Assembly (NCBI RefSeq): GCF_023078355.1
Contig: NZ_CP095552.1
Coordinates: 248,001 to 312,000 of the forward strand
Direction: 5' to 3'
Length of the DNA stretch: 64,000 bases
Source of the DNA: Gordonia hongkongensis
GTDB lineage: Bacteria > Actinomycetota > Actinomycetes > Mycobacteriales > Mycobacteriaceae
Part shown: positions 10,646 through 20,258 of the stretch, one piece after another
Layout of the letters: each line of letters starts with the position of its first letter
Position numbering within the stretch: the stretch's first letter is position 1
Translations under genes and position numbers: made by a program
The notes under the pieces: model-generated
Told to the model about the DNA's origin: nothing
What the model saw: only the letters and a program-made list of their open reading frames with translations
Databases searched by the model: none

Positions 10646-10767
10646 CGACGCCGGTCGGCTGACCTGCACGAGAACCGGATGAATCGGACGTCCGACTAGA
10701 GTGGCGGCCGAAGTGGTCACCGATCCCGGGGACCAGCCGCCCGCCCTCGGACAGACGGAACATCTCC

Positions 10768-11439
10768 TTGCCAACGCAGCTCGCCGCCGTACTCGCCCAG
10801 ACCGACCCGTCGCAAGGTCACAGCGGTTTCATCGGCTGGATTCTCGACCTCATGGACACGCTCGGCGAGCTGGGCGTCGGGGTGGCGATCCTTCTCGAGA
10901 CCTTCCTGCCGCCGATCCCGTCCGAAGCCGTTCTCCCTGGCGCCGGGTTCCTCGCCTACGAGGGCCGCATGAACGTCTGGCTCGCCTGGGCCGCGGCGAC
11001 CATCGGTTCGCTCGTCGGGGCCTGGCTCTGGTACTGGATCGGCGCGGCTCTGGGTCGCGACCGCACCCGGCGACTCGTCGGCCGGATGCCGCTGCTCGAC
11101 TACGACGACTTCGACAAGGCGGAGGAGTACTTCGTCCGCTGGGGCGGAATGGCGGTTCTCCTCGGTCGGTGCGTGCCCCTCGTCCGATCGTTCGTCTCCA
11201 TCCCGGCCGGGATCGAGAAGATGCCGTTCTGGCGTTTCACCGCCTACACGACGCTCGGCTCCGGCGTGTGGAACGCATTGTGGATCGGGATCGGCTTCGG
11301 CTTCGGTCCGGCCATCGCCCCCGCGCTCGAACGGTGGAGTGGCGTGCTGAGCAACATCGTGATCGCCGTGCTGGTCCTCATGGTCGCCTGGTTCGTCGTG
11401 AAGCGGGTCCGCCGACGCCGCGCCAGTGCCGCGGGATAG
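10768..11439 (+). CDS. DedA-family integral membrane protein
   Basis: Member of the DedA/VTT superfamily, whose characterised members are linked to lipid carrier or phospholipid translocation and membrane homeostasis. Family marks are the early reentrant segment ETFLPPIPSEAVLPGAGFLA and the basic-glycine motif FGRC/LGRCVPLVRSFVSIPAG, seen here at about residues 131-149. Hydrophobic segments lie near residues 35-60, 70-92, 155-175 and 190-212, with a basic RRRR C-terminus. The start shown is TTG 10768; the next Met is at residue 30, within the first conserved segment. 223 residues is normal. Confidence 0.85.
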   Translation: MPTQLAAVLAQTDPSQGHSGFIGWILDLMDTLGELGVGVAILLETFLPPIPSEAVLPGAGFLAYEGRMNVWLAWAAATIGSLVGAWLWYWIGAALGRDRTRRLVGRMPLLDYDDFDKAEEYFVRWGGMAVLLGRCVPLVRSFVSIPAGIEKMPFWRFTAYTTLGSGVWNALWIGIGFGFGPAIAPALERWSGVLSNIVIAVLVLMVAWFVVKRVRRRRASAAG

Positions 11440-11595
11440 CGGGCCGGAAGAGTGGGACGACCCGTGGAATACCTCGTGCGGAAGCGCGGTTGTACCCCGC
11501 GACGGTGACGGACTCAATGCCCCGGGTCCCACCCTTTGCCGCTTCGAGCGGCCTGTTTGCCGAGAGGCGCACTGACCGCCATCGTCGTCCATCAC

Positions 11596-11636
11596 ACCGA
11601 AGCCGCCGGCCCGATTCCCGGGTCGGCGGCTTCGGT
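11596..11636 (+). terminator. Strong hairpin downstream of the DedA gene
   Basis: ACCGAAGCCGCCG (11596-11608) is perfectly complementary to CGGCGGCTTCGGT (11624-11636) with a 15-nt loop. There is no T-tract on the plus strand. It is a plausible terminator 157 bp after the DedA stop. A smaller GCCGCT-TCG-AGCGGC hairpin lies at 11538-11552. Confidence 0.5.
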
Positions 11637-11802
11637 CGTTCGACGGCAACCGCGGTGGGCGAGTGGTCGCCTGCCCGCCCGGGTCATTCATGCAGGTGAG
11701 GGGCGCGTCGCTACGCGCGAGGTAACAGTTCTCGTGCGACGATCGATCTAGCCGTCGTGTGCGGCACTCGCCGTTTCGGGAACCGGAGCTGCGGGATTCA
11801 CA

Positions 11803-11856
11803 CGTGTCGGCAGTCGCGGGGGCGTGGCGAAAGCCACTGCAAAGTCCGGCGACACG
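11803..11856 (+). promoter_or_regulatory. Possible structured RNA leader before a 54-codon ORF
   Basis: The 493-bp stretch 11440-11932 has no convincing gene. Within it CGTGTCG (11803-11809) pairs with CGACACG (11850-11856), enclosing GCA/TGC and the hairpin GTGGC-GAAA-GCCAC (11824-11837). Upstream, CGACG/CGTCG flanks ATCGATCTAGC. An A-rich, promoter-like or unpaired stretch follows (ACAGTAAAACAAAG). The nested helices with a GAAA tetraloop suggest a folded leader, but I cannot assign it to a known class. Confidence 0.3.
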
Positions 11857-11932
11857 ACCGGGAACAGCCGCTACAGTAAAACAAAGTTCCAGTCCGTTGT
11901 AACGAATGTGAAGTATCAGGAAGTGATTGGTC

Positions 11933-12097
11933 ATGAAGTTGGCTGACACATTTCACTCGCCCCGCCGGGGCTCTCTGTTGAACTCGCTGACCGGCTGGCG
12001 ACTCGGAGGCCGCCGCGGTTCCACGACGATGTTCCCCGCCGAAGCGGAACGACTCATCACACCCGCCGAGCTCAGACGGTTCGGCGTCCGGTCCTAG
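11933..12097 (+). CDS. Small hypothetical protein (54 aa)
   Basis: ATG 11933 is preceded by AGGAAG nine bases upstream, a good ribosome-binding site. The product begins MKLADTFHSPRRG and ends TPAELRRFGVRS; it is basic, soluble and without membrane segments or a recognisable domain. It follows the possible structured leader and stops immediately before a dispersed repeat (the repeat starts at 12098). The ribosome-binding site and the position of the repeat at its stop, as at known genes here, are the arguments that it is real; there is no homology argument. Confidence 0.5.
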   Translation: MKLADTFHSPRRGSLLNSLTGWRLGGRRGSTTMFPAEAERLITPAELRRFGVRS

Positions 12098-12194
12098 CGC
12101 CCTTCGAGGCTCGCTTCGCTCGCACCTCAGGGAGCAGGAGGTCGTCGCTATCGCTCCTCAGGGAGCAATGGGGGACGCTTCTTCGGATCAGGGG
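12098..12194. repeat. Dispersed repeat, degenerate double copy
   Basis: CGCCCTTCGAGGCTCGCTTC continues into GCTCGCACCTCAGGGAGCA, then a second shorter unit GTCGTCGCTATCGCTCCTCA with GGGAGCAATGG. The TTCGGATCAGGG motif that accompanies the family (also at 1983 and 36658) ends the block and contains the TGA stop of the convergent S4 gene. Confidence 0.75.
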
Positions 12195-12433
12195 GCAGGT
12201 GGCACGTCGCCTTCGGTGACGACACGCACGCTCATCCCGCCGACCGACACCACATCGCCGATCGTCAGCTGACGGCCGCGCCTGGTCTCCACCTCGTCGT
12301 TCACGGTGACCAGACCGTCGGCGATCACCTCCTTGGCCTCGGCCCCTGACTCGATCAGGTTGGCGAGTTTGAGGAATTGGCCGAGTCGGATGGAGTCGTC
12401 CCGGATCGTCACGTCGTACACGGCTTCGATCAT
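12188..12433 (-). CDS. Small S4-domain RNA-binding protein
   Basis: 81-residue protein consisting almost only of an S4 fold: the core [25 protein letters not shown] with [19 protein letters not shown] matches the S4/YbcJ-like pattern of an RNA-binding alpha-L motif. It probably binds structured RNA such as rRNA; the partner is unknown. The start at 12433 ([10 protein letters not shown]) is chosen because the S4 domain begins there and the frame upstream lacks homology. The gene is divergent from lysX, 119 bp away. Its final Pro codon and TGA stop lie in the GGATCAGGGGGCA part of a dispersed repeat. Confidence 0.8.
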   Translation of the reverse strand: MIEAVYDVTIRDDSIRLGQFLKLANLIESGAEAKEVIADGLVTVNDEVETRRGRQLTIGDVVSVGGMSVRVVTEGDVPPAP

Positions 12434-12552
12434 GCCGGTCCACCGCCCGCCGGGCCACCTCGGCCGTCGGGGACGCAAGACGATCTGTGCCGGACGGGGC
12501 CCATCCGCGTGGAGTGCCGGGACATACCTCTCATCCCGACTACCTTTTACGC

Positions 12553-15500
12553 ATGGCCACCGACACCCCCCTCGCGCCGGTCGACCCCGAGAATCCCGGC
12601 GAGCACCGCGACGTGGGACCGCGGACGCCCACCGCGGCCGACCGCAGGTCCCACGCGCTGCTCGACAAGATCCGACGGCCCTCCGGGTTCGGGTCCCGAG
12701 CCCCGCACATCGCCGGCACGATCGTCGGTGTCCTGGCGGCAATCGCGTTGCTGTCCAGCCTCTTCCCGGCGATCCGGCATCTGATCCACGACCCCCGCCG
12801 CTACGTCGACGACTACATCATCACCCTCCCCGACACCAGCTTCGCCTGGGCGTTCGTGCTCGCCCTCATCGCCGTCGCGCTCTCGGCCCGCAAGCGGATC
12901 GCCTGGTGGATCAGCGTCATCTACCTGATCCTGTTCATGGCGACCAACGCGTTCTATCTCGTGCCGTCGCTGGCCGACGACCTGGGCGTGACGCGGTGGG
13001 ACCGCACGAACATCTACCTCGGACTGTTCATCGACGCGCTTGCCCTGATGTTCCTGCTGTCGACGTACCGTCAGTTCTACACACGGGTCCGCAAAGGCGC
13101 CGTCCTGGCGGCGTTCGGCACCCTGATCGCCGGACTGGCGATCGCGACCCTGCTGGGCTGGGCCTTGGTGTGGGCGTTCCCGCACACGCTGACCCGAGGC
13201 GACCGGTTGCCGTACGCGTTCAACCGGGTCGTGGCGTTCGGCGCCATCGACCAGGATGCCTCGTTCGACGGTCGGCACACCCACCTGTTCGTCAACGGCC
13301 TGCTGGGACTGTTCGGCGCCCTGGCGCTGATCGCCGCGGCCGTCGTGCTGTTCCGGTCGCAACGGCTGCGCTGGCTCATCACCGCCGAGGACGAGGCCCT
13401 CATCCGGGCGCTGATCACGCGGTTCAACGACGACGATTCGCTGGCGTACTTCTCGACCCGCCGCGACAAGGCCGTCGTGTTCTCGCCCGATGGTCGGGCA
13501 GCGATCACCTACCGGGTGGAGGTAGGCGTCGGACTGGCGGGCGGTGACCCGATCGGCGATCCGGAGTCGTGGCCGGATGCCATCGCCGAATTCCTCACCC
13601 TGTGCGAGAAGTACGGGTGGCACCCGGCGTCAATGGGGTCGAGCCCGCGCGGCGCGGCCGCCTTCGACGCCGCCGGTTTCGTCTCGCTCAACATCGGCGA
13701 CGAGGCCATCCTGCACACGCGCGAGTTCAGTCTCAGTGGGCCGGCCATGAAGGCGGTGCGCCAGGCCGTGACCCCGACCCGTCGTGCCGGGGTCGGTGTC
13801 CGTATCCGACGGCACAACGAGATCGGCGACACCGAGATGGCGAAGATCGTCGCGCGCGCCGACGACTGGCGCGACACCGACGAGGAACGCGGCTTCGCGA
13901 TGGCGCTCTCGCGCATCGGCGATCCCGCGGACGGCGACTGCCTCCTGGTCGAGGCCGTGATGGACGAGGGCACCCCCGACGAGCGGGTCGTCGGCATGCT
14001 GTCCTTCGTGCCGTGGGGGCGTCGTGGTGTCTCGCTCGACCTGATGCGTCGTGACCGGCACGGGCCCAACGGCGTCGTGGAGACCATGGTCGCCGAATTG
14101 TGCCGCAACTCCGAGCAATTGGGTATCACCGAGGTCTCGCTGAACTTCGCCGCGTTCCGGGCGTTCTTCGAGCAGGGTCCCCAGATTGGGGCCGGGCCCG
14201 TGATGCGGATGGGCTACTCGATCCTCATGTTCGGCTCGCGGTTCTTCCAGATGGAGTCGCTGTACAAGTCGAATGCGAAGTATCTGCCGGACTGGCAGTC
14301 GCGCTACCTGTGCTTCGAGGACAGCCGGATCCTGCCCCGGGTGGGCCTCGCCGCGATCGTGACCGAGGGTTTCATCACGTTGCCGCGCTTCGGACGGGCC
14401 AAGCACTACACGCAGGGGCCGCCGTCGATCCCGCCCGGTGTCAACGCGCCCGCGCTCATCGCCGAGCTCGACGCCGAGGCAGCCACACCCGAGGGTGCGG
14501 TCGTCCACCGGCCGGAACAGGTGCGCGTCCGACTCGAGAAGATGGACCGGCTCGTCGAGCGCGGCTTCGATCCGTACCCGCCGGCCGATCAACCCACTCA
14601 TACGATCGCGGCGGCCAAGGCCGAGCCCGAGGGAACCGTCGTCACCGTCGCCGGGCGCGTGACGCGACTTCGGGACTTCGGCAAGGTGGTGTTCGCCGAC
14701 GTCCACGACTGGTCCGGCGAGGTGCAGGTGCTGGTCGAGGATTCCCGGATCATCCCGGGCACACCCGATTTCGGTACCGACGTCGACCTCGGGGATCTGA
14801 TCCAGGCCCGCGGCGTCGTCGGCACGAGTCGTAAGGGCGAGCTGTCGATCCTGATCGATGCCTGGCGGATCAACGGCAAATGCCTGCGCCCGCTGCCCGA
14901 CAAGTGGGCCGGTCTCACCGATCCGGAAGCGCGTGTCCGGCAGCGCTATGTCGACCTCGCCATCAACGAGCAGACGCGCAAGTCGCTGGCGACCCGCAGT
15001 CTCGTGGTGAAGTCGTTGCGTGACTTCCTCGGCGCTCGTGGCTTTCTCGAGGTCGAGACACCGATCCTGCAGCAGATCCACGGCGGCGCGAACGCCACCC
15101 CGTTCCAGACGCACATCAACGCCTACAACCTCGACCTGTATCTGCGGATCGCCCCGGAGCTCTACCTCAAGCGACTGTGTGTCGGAGGTGTCGAGAAGGT
15201 CTTCGAGATCGGCCGCAACTTCCGCAACGAGGGTGTCGACTTCAGCCACAACCCCGAGTTCACGAGTCTGGAAGCCTATGAGGCGCACAGTGATTACCTC
15301 AAGATGCTCGACCTGACGCGCGAGATGATCCAGTACGCGGCGACGGCGGCCTACGGGGAACCGGTCATCGTGCGCACCGATGCCGACGGAAACGAAGAGC
15401 GCGTCGACATCTCCGGGGAGTGGCCGGTCAAGACCGTTCATCAGGTGGTCTCGGAGGGCGCGGAGCAGGAGATCACGCCGGAGACCTCCGTCGAGGAGTT

Positions 15501-15966
15501 GCGCGCGGTGTGTGACCGCCTGGAAATCAATCACCGGCCCGACTGGGACGCCGGGCAGATCGTCCTGGAACTGTACGAGCACCTCGGCGAGGATCGCACC
15601 ACCTTCCCGACCTTCTACACCGACTTCCCGACGTCGACGTCGCCCCTCACGCGCGCACACCGGAGCAAGCCGGGCGTCGCCGAGCGGTGGGACCTCGTCG
15701 CCTGGGGCGTCGAACTCGGTACGGCTTACACCGAACTCACCGATCCGGTGGAGCAGCGGGCACGCCTCACCGAACAGTCGATCCTGGCTGCCGACGGTGA
15801 TCCCGAGGCCATGGAACTCGACGAGGACTTCCTGCAGGCACTGGAATACGCGATGCCGCCGACCGGAGGTCTGGGGGTCGGTGTCGACCGGGTGGTCATG
15901 CTCATCACCGGACAGTCGATCCGCGAGTCGCTCGCGTTCCCGCTGGCGAAACCGCAGGACGCCTGA
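12553..15966 (+). CDS. lysX: Bifunctional lysylphosphatidylglycerol synthetase/lysyl-tRNA synthetase (LysX)
   Basis: In mycobacteria LysX charges tRNA with lysine and transfers it to phosphatidylglycerol, giving cationic lipid and resistance to cationic peptides. The 1137-residue protein has an N-terminal MprF-like part (membrane helices about 55-290, then a DUF2156 aminoacyl-transferase region about 290-600, seen in [20 protein letters not shown]). It is followed by an OB-fold anticodon-binding domain (about 695-800, [18 protein letters not shown]) and a class II synthetase core with motif 2 ([20 protein letters not shown]) and motif 3 ([13 protein letters not shown]). ATG 12553 gives an N-terminus MATDTPLAP typical of the family. 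Length is close to the roughly 1170 residues of the mycobacterial protein. Confidence 0.95.
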   Translation: MATDTPLAPVDPENPGEHRDVGPRTPTAADRRSHALLDKIRRPSGFGSRAPHIAGTIVGVLAAIALLSSLFPAIRHLIHDPRRYVDDYIITLPDTSFAWAFVLALIAVALSARKRIAWWISVIYLILFMATNAFYLVPSLADDLGVTRWDRTNIYLGLFIDALALMFLLSTYRQFYTRVRKGAVLAAFGTLIAGLAIATLLGWALVWAFPHTLTRGDRLPYAFNRVVAFGAIDQDASFDGRHTHLFVNGLLGLFGALALIAAAVVLFRSQRLRWLITAEDEALIRALITRFNDDDSLAYFSTRRDKAVVFSPDGRAAITYRVEVGVGLAGGDPIGDPESWPDAIAEFLTLCEKYGWHPASMGSSPRGAAAFDAAGFVSLNIGDEAILHTREFSLSGPAMKAVRQAVTPTRRAGVGVRIRRHNEIGDTEMAKIVARADDWRDTDEERGFAMALSRIGDPADGDCLLVEAVMDEGTPDERVVGMLSFVPWGRRGVSLDLMRRDRHGPNGVVETMVAELCRNSEQLGITEVSLNFAAFRAFFEQGPQIGAGPVMRMGYSILMFGSRFFQMESLYKSNAKYLPDWQSRYLCFEDSRILPRVGLAAIVTEGFITLPRFGRAKHYTQGPPSIPPGVNAPALIAELDAEAATPEGAVVHRPEQVRVRLEKMDRLVERGFDPYPPADQPTHTIAAAKAEPEGTVVTVAGRVTRLRDFGKVVFADVHDWSGEVQVLVEDSRIIPGTPDFGTDVDLGDLIQARGVVGTSRKGELSILIDAWRINGKCLRPLPDKWAGLTDPEARVRQRYVDLAINEQTRKSLATRSLVVKSLRDFLGARGFLEVETPILQQIHGGANATPFQTHINAYNLDLYLRIAPELYLKRLCVGGVEKVFEIGRNFRNEGVDFSHNPEFTSLEAYEAHSDYLKMLDLTREMIQYAATAAYGEPVIVRTDADGNEERVDISGEWPVKTVHQVVSEGAEQEITPETSVEELRAVCDRLEINHRPDWDAGQIVLELYEHLGEDRTTFPTFYTDFPTSTSPLTRAHRSKPGVAERWDLVAWGVELGTAYTELTDPVEQRARLTEQSILAADGDPEAMELDEDFLQALEYAMPPTGGLGVGVDRVVMLITGQSIRESLAFPLAKPQDA

Positions 15967-16101
15967 GGCGCCTTGGCGCCTTGGGCTCCTGTGTGATGAG
16001 CGTTCCTAAGCGTGATGTACACCATCCTCAATCTGTGCGACGCTGAAGACGCTGTGCAGCGCAACTTGTCTCATGAATAGCTGACCTGGAGGCTCAGAGA
16101 G

Positions 16102-16644
16102 ATGAAAAGTGCGCGGAGAGTTGTCGTTTCGATCGCCGCGTCGGCCGTGATGCTGACGGGGTCGGGTGTGGGACTCTACGGCGGTGTGGCCGGGGCGGCA
16201 CCCATTGGCGAGGGTCACGGCCTGAGTACCCCTGCGGGAGCGGGTTTCAGCTCGTTCCCGACGATTTATCAGAACTGGTTCTGGCCCAACATCGGTGTCC
16301 GTATGGAGTTCAATACGCTCTTCAATGCGGCGCAGACGCGTGACATCGCGCGTACCGGGATCGTGCCGGCTTTCGCCGGAACGGATCTGCCGTACAGCGG
16401 GATCGGCAGGTGGCTCGATGGAGGGGAACTCCAGAAACTCGTATCGAACGGTGGGTGTTTCGCGGTCGGCATCCGGCGGACCGAGGTGCTGTCTCCGGTG
16501 ACGAAAAAGAAGGTCGCGTGGGCCGTCCAGACCTACCGCACTCCCGGGAACACGCCCCGGGATGTCGCGGCCGTCTGCGAAACCGGCGGGGACAACGGAG
16601 GCGGCGGGGACAACCGAGGCGGGGATTCGAATCAGGGCCTCTGA
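16102..16644 (+). CDS. Secreted hypothetical protein with Gly/Asp/Asn-rich tail
   Basis: An N-terminal signal peptide is clear: KSARR, a hydrophobic core to about residue 30, then AGAAP as the likely cleavage site. The mature part (about 145 residues) has an aromatic stretch YQNWFWPN and two cysteines (GGCFAVG and AVCETGG) that could form a disulphide. It ends in a low-complexity tail GGDNGGGGDNRGGDSN. ATG 16102 follows GGAGGCTCAGAGAG. I do not recognise a family. It stands alone 135 bp after lysX and converges on the MBL-fold gene. Confidence 0.75.
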   Translation: MKSARRVVVSIAASAVMLTGSGVGLYGGVAGAAPIGEGHGLSTPAGAGFSSFPTIYQNWFWPNIGVRMEFNTLFNAAQTRDIARTGIVPAFAGTDLPYSGIGRWLDGGELQKLVSNGGCFAVGIRRTEVLSPVTKKKVAWAVQTYRTPGNTPRDVAAVCETGGDNGGGGDNRGGDSNQGL

Positions 16645-16762
16645 TTCTGATCCGGCCGCCGCTCGCCGAAACCCGCCTGACCCGGGGTGGCAGTTGAGGT
16701 GTCGCACGGGACAGGTCCATGCGTGTGACTTCTTCACGTGTGAGCCCGCCCCCCAGTTCACC

Positions 16763-17695
16763 TCAGCCGCAGAGTGCTCCGACGGCGTCATGGTCGTGGG
16801 TGGGGATCACGCGCACGGTGTGGCGGGCCAGGTGGAGGCGGTGCAGCGTCGCGAACGCCGCGTCGCGGTCGTCGTCGACGAATTCGCCGGGGATGCTCGG
16901 CTTCTGGCGCAGGCGCGCCACCTGCTCGAAGTGCCAGGCCGCATCGCCGGCGAGCAGGACCGGGCCGGAGGACGTGCGGGCCAGGACGCCGACGCTCCCG
17001 GGGGTGTGCCCGCCGAGGTCGACGACGACCACGGAGCCGTCGCCGAACAGGTCGTGGCTCGCGACGAATGTGGACACGGGCGGGCCGTCGAGTTCGTAGT
17101 CGAGGATCGGTCGGCCGTCGGTCAGAGCCGCCCGCACCCCGCCGACCGGTGGTCGCGTGCCCGCCAGTATCCATTCGCGTTCGGGCCGAGGTAGCCACAC
17201 CGGCAGGCCGGGCAGGTCCAGCAGGCCGCACACGTGATCCCAGTGAGCGTGCGTCGGCAGGGCGAAGTCGGGGGAGCGGTGCAGCGGCCGCAGCTCGAGA
17301 CCGTCGGCGGTGCTGACCGTCGACCGCGGCGGGGTGATCAGCGGGCGCAAGATCGTCGGCAATTCGGGCAGGACGCGGTGGTGGGCGTCGCGGCAGAAGC
17401 CGGGATCGACCAAGAACGTGGCCTCGGGGTGCTCGACCACGAAGGTCGTCATCGCCGACGACGCGCGACGCAGGGTACGAGCTCCCTCGACGAGGCCGGC
17501 GAGCGGTACCCGTCGCGCAACCTGGGGCAGGGCGCGCACCCGGACCGTCACCTCGCCGTCGGGGAGCCCGGCGTCCTCGATGGCGTCGAAGAGTCGCCGG
17601 TCCGGCGGGCGCGGACGGAACGCGCCACGCACGGCGAGCGCACCCGTGCGCAGCATCTCGGCCGGCGCCGGGCCCGGCTGGCGAAAGGTGGCCAC
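16763..17695 (-). CDS. Metallo-beta-lactamase-fold hydrolase
   Basis: 310 residues with the di-metal motif HAHWDH at 149-154, then a GGHTPGSVGV metal-site histidine (about 223-232) and LLAGDAAWH with the bridging Asp, and a C-terminal PTHDHD. These are the full set of ligands of an active MBL-fold enzyme. Members with this layout include N-acyl-homoserine lactonases, glyoxalase II and other esterases, so the substrate is open. There is an extra 80-residue N-terminal region before the fold. It is single, convergent with the secreted protein gene. Confidence 0.85.
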   Translation of the reverse strand: MATFRQPGPAPAEMLRTGALAVRGAFRPRPPDRRLFDAIEDAGLPDGEVTVRVRALPQVARRVPLAGLVEGARTLRRASSAMTTFVVEHPEATFLVDPGFCRDAHHRVLPELPTILRPLITPPRSTVSTADGLELRPLHRSPDFALPTHAHWDHVCGLLDLPGLPVWLPRPEREWILAGTRPPVGGVRAALTDGRPILDYELDGPPVSTFVASHDLFGDGSVVVVDLGGHTPGSVGVLARTSSGPVLLAGDAAWHFEQVARLRQKPSIPGEFVDDDRDAAFATLHRLHLARHTVRVIPTHDHDAVGALCG

Positions 17696-17928
17696 CGCGT
17701 ATTCCTACCCCGGCCGCCAGGTGTGCGCGCCGATTCCGGGTAAGCGGATGTCATGTGTAGTTCACCGAGGAGAGGTTTTGGGTACCACTCCGCCGTCGTT
17801 GAATGGTCCTGGCCCCTCGAAAGGCCTGCTGTCCTCCCAGCGGGCTACAACCGAACACAATGTGTAACGACGCGCTAGGGTCCAACGACCTACTCATCGA
17901 CCCCCGACGTCTGACGAGAGGTACCGGA

Positions 17929-17979
17929 ATGGTTGTCGAAGAGCTCGTACACCAGGACCGTCGGGCGGACCGTCGCTGA
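17929..17979 (+). CDS. Possible 16-codon ORF in the sigma-factor upstream region
   Basis: In the 376-bp gap 17696-18071 the only suggestive item is an ATG at 17929, 6 bp after GAGAGG, with 16 codons (MVVEELVHQDRRADRR) and TGA at 17977. It might be a leader peptide or a chance ORF. No other gene is visible in the gap. Confidence 0.2.
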   Translation: MVVEELVHQDRRADRR

Positions 17980-18071
17980 CATGCACCCGACCCTCATCTG
18001 GTTCACGGCGACTCCCAGGCAGCCACTGAGCCTTCCCGTGCCTCGTCCTCGACCCGGCAATACCTGAAACC

Positions 18072-18686
18072 GTGGCGCCGAGGGAGAGCGACGCCACCGC
18101 GAATGCGGATCATGGGGGCGGGGGAGAATCGCAGGTCCTACGCGACCTGCTGGCTCTGGTGGCCGCAGGGGACCGAGCGGCGTTCACGCGCTTCTATGAC
18201 CTGACCAGTTCGCGGATCTACGGTCTGGCCGTCCGGGTGGTGCGTGATCGGCACTACGCCGAGGAGATCGTCCAGGAGGCCTACCTGCAGTACTGGCAGC
18301 GGGCGGCCGACTACGACCCGACCCGCGGATCGGTGATCACGTGGATGATGACGATCGCGCACCGGCGCGCCGTCGACCGGGTCCGTACCGAGGACATGCA
18401 GACCGAGCGGTTGTCGGAGTACGGCGTCCGGGCCGCCGAACCCGAGATGACGCAGGATCTTCCGCTCGAAGCGGTGCTGCGGTCGGTGGAGGTGAGCGCA
18501 GTGCACACCTGCCTCGGACATCTCACGGAACTGCAACGAGGAAGCCTCGAGATGTCGTACTTCGGAGGACTCACCTATCCCGAGGTGGCGGCGCGCACCG
18601 ACACGCCCCTGCCCACCACGAAATCCCGTATCCGGGACGGCCTGAGACGGCTGCGGAGCTGCCTGGACGCGCAGGACGACCGCTGA
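18072..18686 (+). CDS. ECF-type RNA polymerase sigma factor, SigK-like
   Basis: 204 residues with sigma region 2 at about 30-100 (FTRFYDLTSSRIYGLAVRVV, then EEIVQEAYLQYW and the helix ending WMMTIAHRRAVDRVR) and region 4 at about 140-198 (LTELQRGSLEMSYFGGLTYP followed by the helix-turn-helix to SRIRDGLRRLR). The pattern resembles mycobacterial SigK, an ECF factor normally held by a membrane anti-sigma factor RskA encoded next to it. Here neither neighbour looks like an anti-sigma protein: an alpha/beta hydrolase follows after 67 bp. GTG 18072 is the start used; the protein has an acidic-basic 25-residue lead before region 2. Confidence 0.85.
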   Translation: MAPRESDATANADHGGGGESQVLRDLLALVAAGDRAAFTRFYDLTSSRIYGLAVRVVRDRHYAEEIVQEAYLQYWQRAADYDPTRGSVITWMMTIAHRRAVDRVRTEDMQTERLSEYGVRAAEPEMTQDLPLEAVLRSVEVSAVHTCLGHLTELQRGSLEMSYFGGLTYPEVAARTDTPLPTTKSRIRDGLRRLRSCLDAQDDR

Positions 18687-18753
18687 CGGATCGGCGGTGA
18701 GCGCGTCGTGCCGTCCGGCGACGCCGCGCCATCCGCGCGGGCACACTGGACGG

Positions 18754-19662
18754 GTGCACGAGACGACACCCGACGCGGGTCTGGATTCACCCGGTGAGTT
18801 CGTGACGGTCGGGGAGCATCGGCTCCACGTGCTCGACGAGGGGGCGGGTCCGCCGCTGCTGCTCATGGCGGCGCTCGGGAGCAACTGGTTCGACCTCGAT
18901 CCGCTTGTCGCGCGGCTCGTCTCGTCGTGGCGGGTCGTGCGGTACGACCGCCCGGGTTACGGGCTGTCCGATCCCATCGGTCGGCGTCACCATCCGTCGC
19001 TGCTGGGCGAGGTGGAGCGGATGGCCGCGGTGCTCGACGCTCGGGGTATCACCGAACCGGTTGTCGTCGTGGGGCATTCGCTGGCGTCGCTGTATGTGGA
19101 GGCGTTCGCACGCCGATATCCCGAGCGGACCGCGGGCGTCGTCATCCTCGACGGATCGTTCGTCCTGGTGCCGTGGCGGATCGTTCCGCTGTCGTTCCGG
19201 GTGGGCAACGCCCATCGGGTGGTCGGTGCGGCGCGCGCGGTGACGAGCCGCGTCGGGATTCGTCGCTGGCCCAGTTTCCAGGTGTGGAGCCGCGTCGTGC
19301 CCGCGCCACCGGAGGGTCGAGGCGAGCAGCAGCGCCGATGGAGTACGCGCGTCTTCGGGCAGCCGCCCTACCTCCTGGCCCTTCTCGTCGAGAACGCCGC
19401 CTTCGGATCGATGAACCAGACGTTGCGGAGTCTGCGACGGTCCGAGCCGATGCCGGACGTCCCGGTGATCGTCGTCGTGGCGTCGTCCAGGCTCCCGGGG
19501 TGGCGCCACTTCTGGGAATGGAAGCAGCGACGGTACGCCGACGTGCTCGGTGCCCGCGAGATCGCGGTACTCCCGAGGGCGCGGCACTTCCTCGTGTCGG
19601 AGCGCCCGGACGACGTCGCCGAGATCATCGGCGGGGTGCGGCCCATCCCTACCCGCGAGTAA
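18754..19662 (+). CDS. Alpha/beta hydrolase
   Basis: 302-residue alpha/beta-hydrolase with nucleophile elbow VVGHSLAS (Ser109). The oxyanion-hole region is [11 protein letters not shown] instead of the usual HG motif. [11 protein letters not shown] matches the family strand-4/turn pattern, and [14 protein letters not shown] supplies the C-terminal catalytic His. Substrate unknown; no signal peptide. GTG 18754 is preferred over an in-frame GTG at 18697, since the conserved part starts at about residue 15. It is codirectional with the sigma-factor gene and could be co-transcribed. Confidence 0.75.
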   Translation: MHETTPDAGLDSPGEFVTVGEHRLHVLDEGAGPPLLLMAALGSNWFDLDPLVARLVSSWRVVRYDRPGYGLSDPIGRRHHPSLLGEVERMAAVLDARGITEPVVVVGHSLASLYVEAFARRYPERTAGVVILDGSFVLVPWRIVPLSFRVGNAHRVVGAARAVTSRVGIRRWPSFQVWSRVVPAPPEGRGEQQRRWSTRVFGQPPYLLALLVENAAFGSMNQTLRSLRRSEPMPDVPVIVVVASSRLPGWRHFWEWKQRRYADVLGAREIAVLPRARHFLVSERPDDVAEIIGGVRPIPTRE

Positions 19663-19683
19663 CCAGCTACTTGCGGTTACACC

Positions 19684-19689
19684 TAAACT
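19684..19689 (+). promoter_or_regulatory. Candidate -10 element (TAAACT) of a leaderless rraA transcript
   Basis: TAAACT lies 7 bp before the rraA ATG at 19697, the spacing expected if transcription starts at the ATG. No ribosome-binding site is present, which agrees with leaderless translation common in actinobacteria. No clear -35 is seen. Confidence 0.4.
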
Positions 19690-19696
19690 GTTCGGC

Positions 19697-20191
19697 ATGA
19701 GCGAGCTGACCTTCACCCCGACGGCCGACCTCGTCGACGACATCGGCGCCGACGTCCGAAGCTGCGACACCCAGTTCACGCAGTTCGGCGGAAACCGGGA
19801 GTTCGTCGGACGGGTGTCGACGGTCAAGTGCTTCCAGGACAACGCCCTGCTGAAGTCGGTTCTGGGTGAATCCAACCCCGGCGGGGTGCTCGTCGTCGAC
19901 GGCGACGCGTCGGTCCACACCGCACTGGTCGGAGACCTCATCGCCGAGCTCGGCCGCTCCAACGGCTGGGTGGGGATCATCGTCAACGGCGCCATCCGCG
20001 ACGCCAAGACCATCGGCGGGATGGCGATCGGGGTCAAGGCCCTGGGTACCAACCCGCGCAAGTCGACCAAGACCGGCGCCGGTGAACGCGACGTCCCGCT
20101 GACCATCGGCGGCGAGACGTTCACCCCCGGCGACATCGTCTACTCCGACGACGACGGCATCGTGCTCGTCGCGGCGGGAGACAACCAGTAG
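19697..20191 (+). CDS. rraA: RraA-family protein (RNase E regulator / 4-hydroxy-4-methyl-2-oxoglutarate aldolase fold)
   Basis: 164 residues with the RraA/HMG-aldolase signature: [34 protein letters not shown] and [18 protein letters not shown]. In E. coli RraA inhibits RNase E; other members with the G-x20-R-D motif are Mg-dependent aldolases. Here the R-D pair (GAIRD) is present, so enzymatic activity is possible. The start is fixed by the conserved [16 protein letters not shown]-terminus and a putative leaderless promoter. It precedes the aldehyde dehydrogenase by 67 bp. Confidence 0.88.
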   Translation: MSELTFTPTADLVDDIGADVRSCDTQFTQFGGNREFVGRVSTVKCFQDNALLKSVLGESNPGGVLVVDGDASVHTALVGDLIAELGRSNGWVGIIVNGAIRDAKTIGGMAIGVKALGTNPRKSTKTGAGERDVPLTIGGETFTPGDIVYSDDDGIVLVAAGDNQ

Positions 20192-20258
20192 AGCCCCGAC
20201 CGCAGACCACGATCGACATCGAAGACCGGACACCCGCACAGCGCTGAGGAGCACCGCC

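Noticed and set aside
11536..11751. 71-codon frame downstream of the DedA gene
   Set aside because: It spans a perfect 13-bp terminator-like hairpin and has no ribosome-binding site or recognisable domain.
11740..11932. Cobalamin or c-di-AMP riboswitch before the 54-aa ORF
   Set aside because: GCCACTG-like sequence occurs, but the other conserved boxes and spacing are missing.
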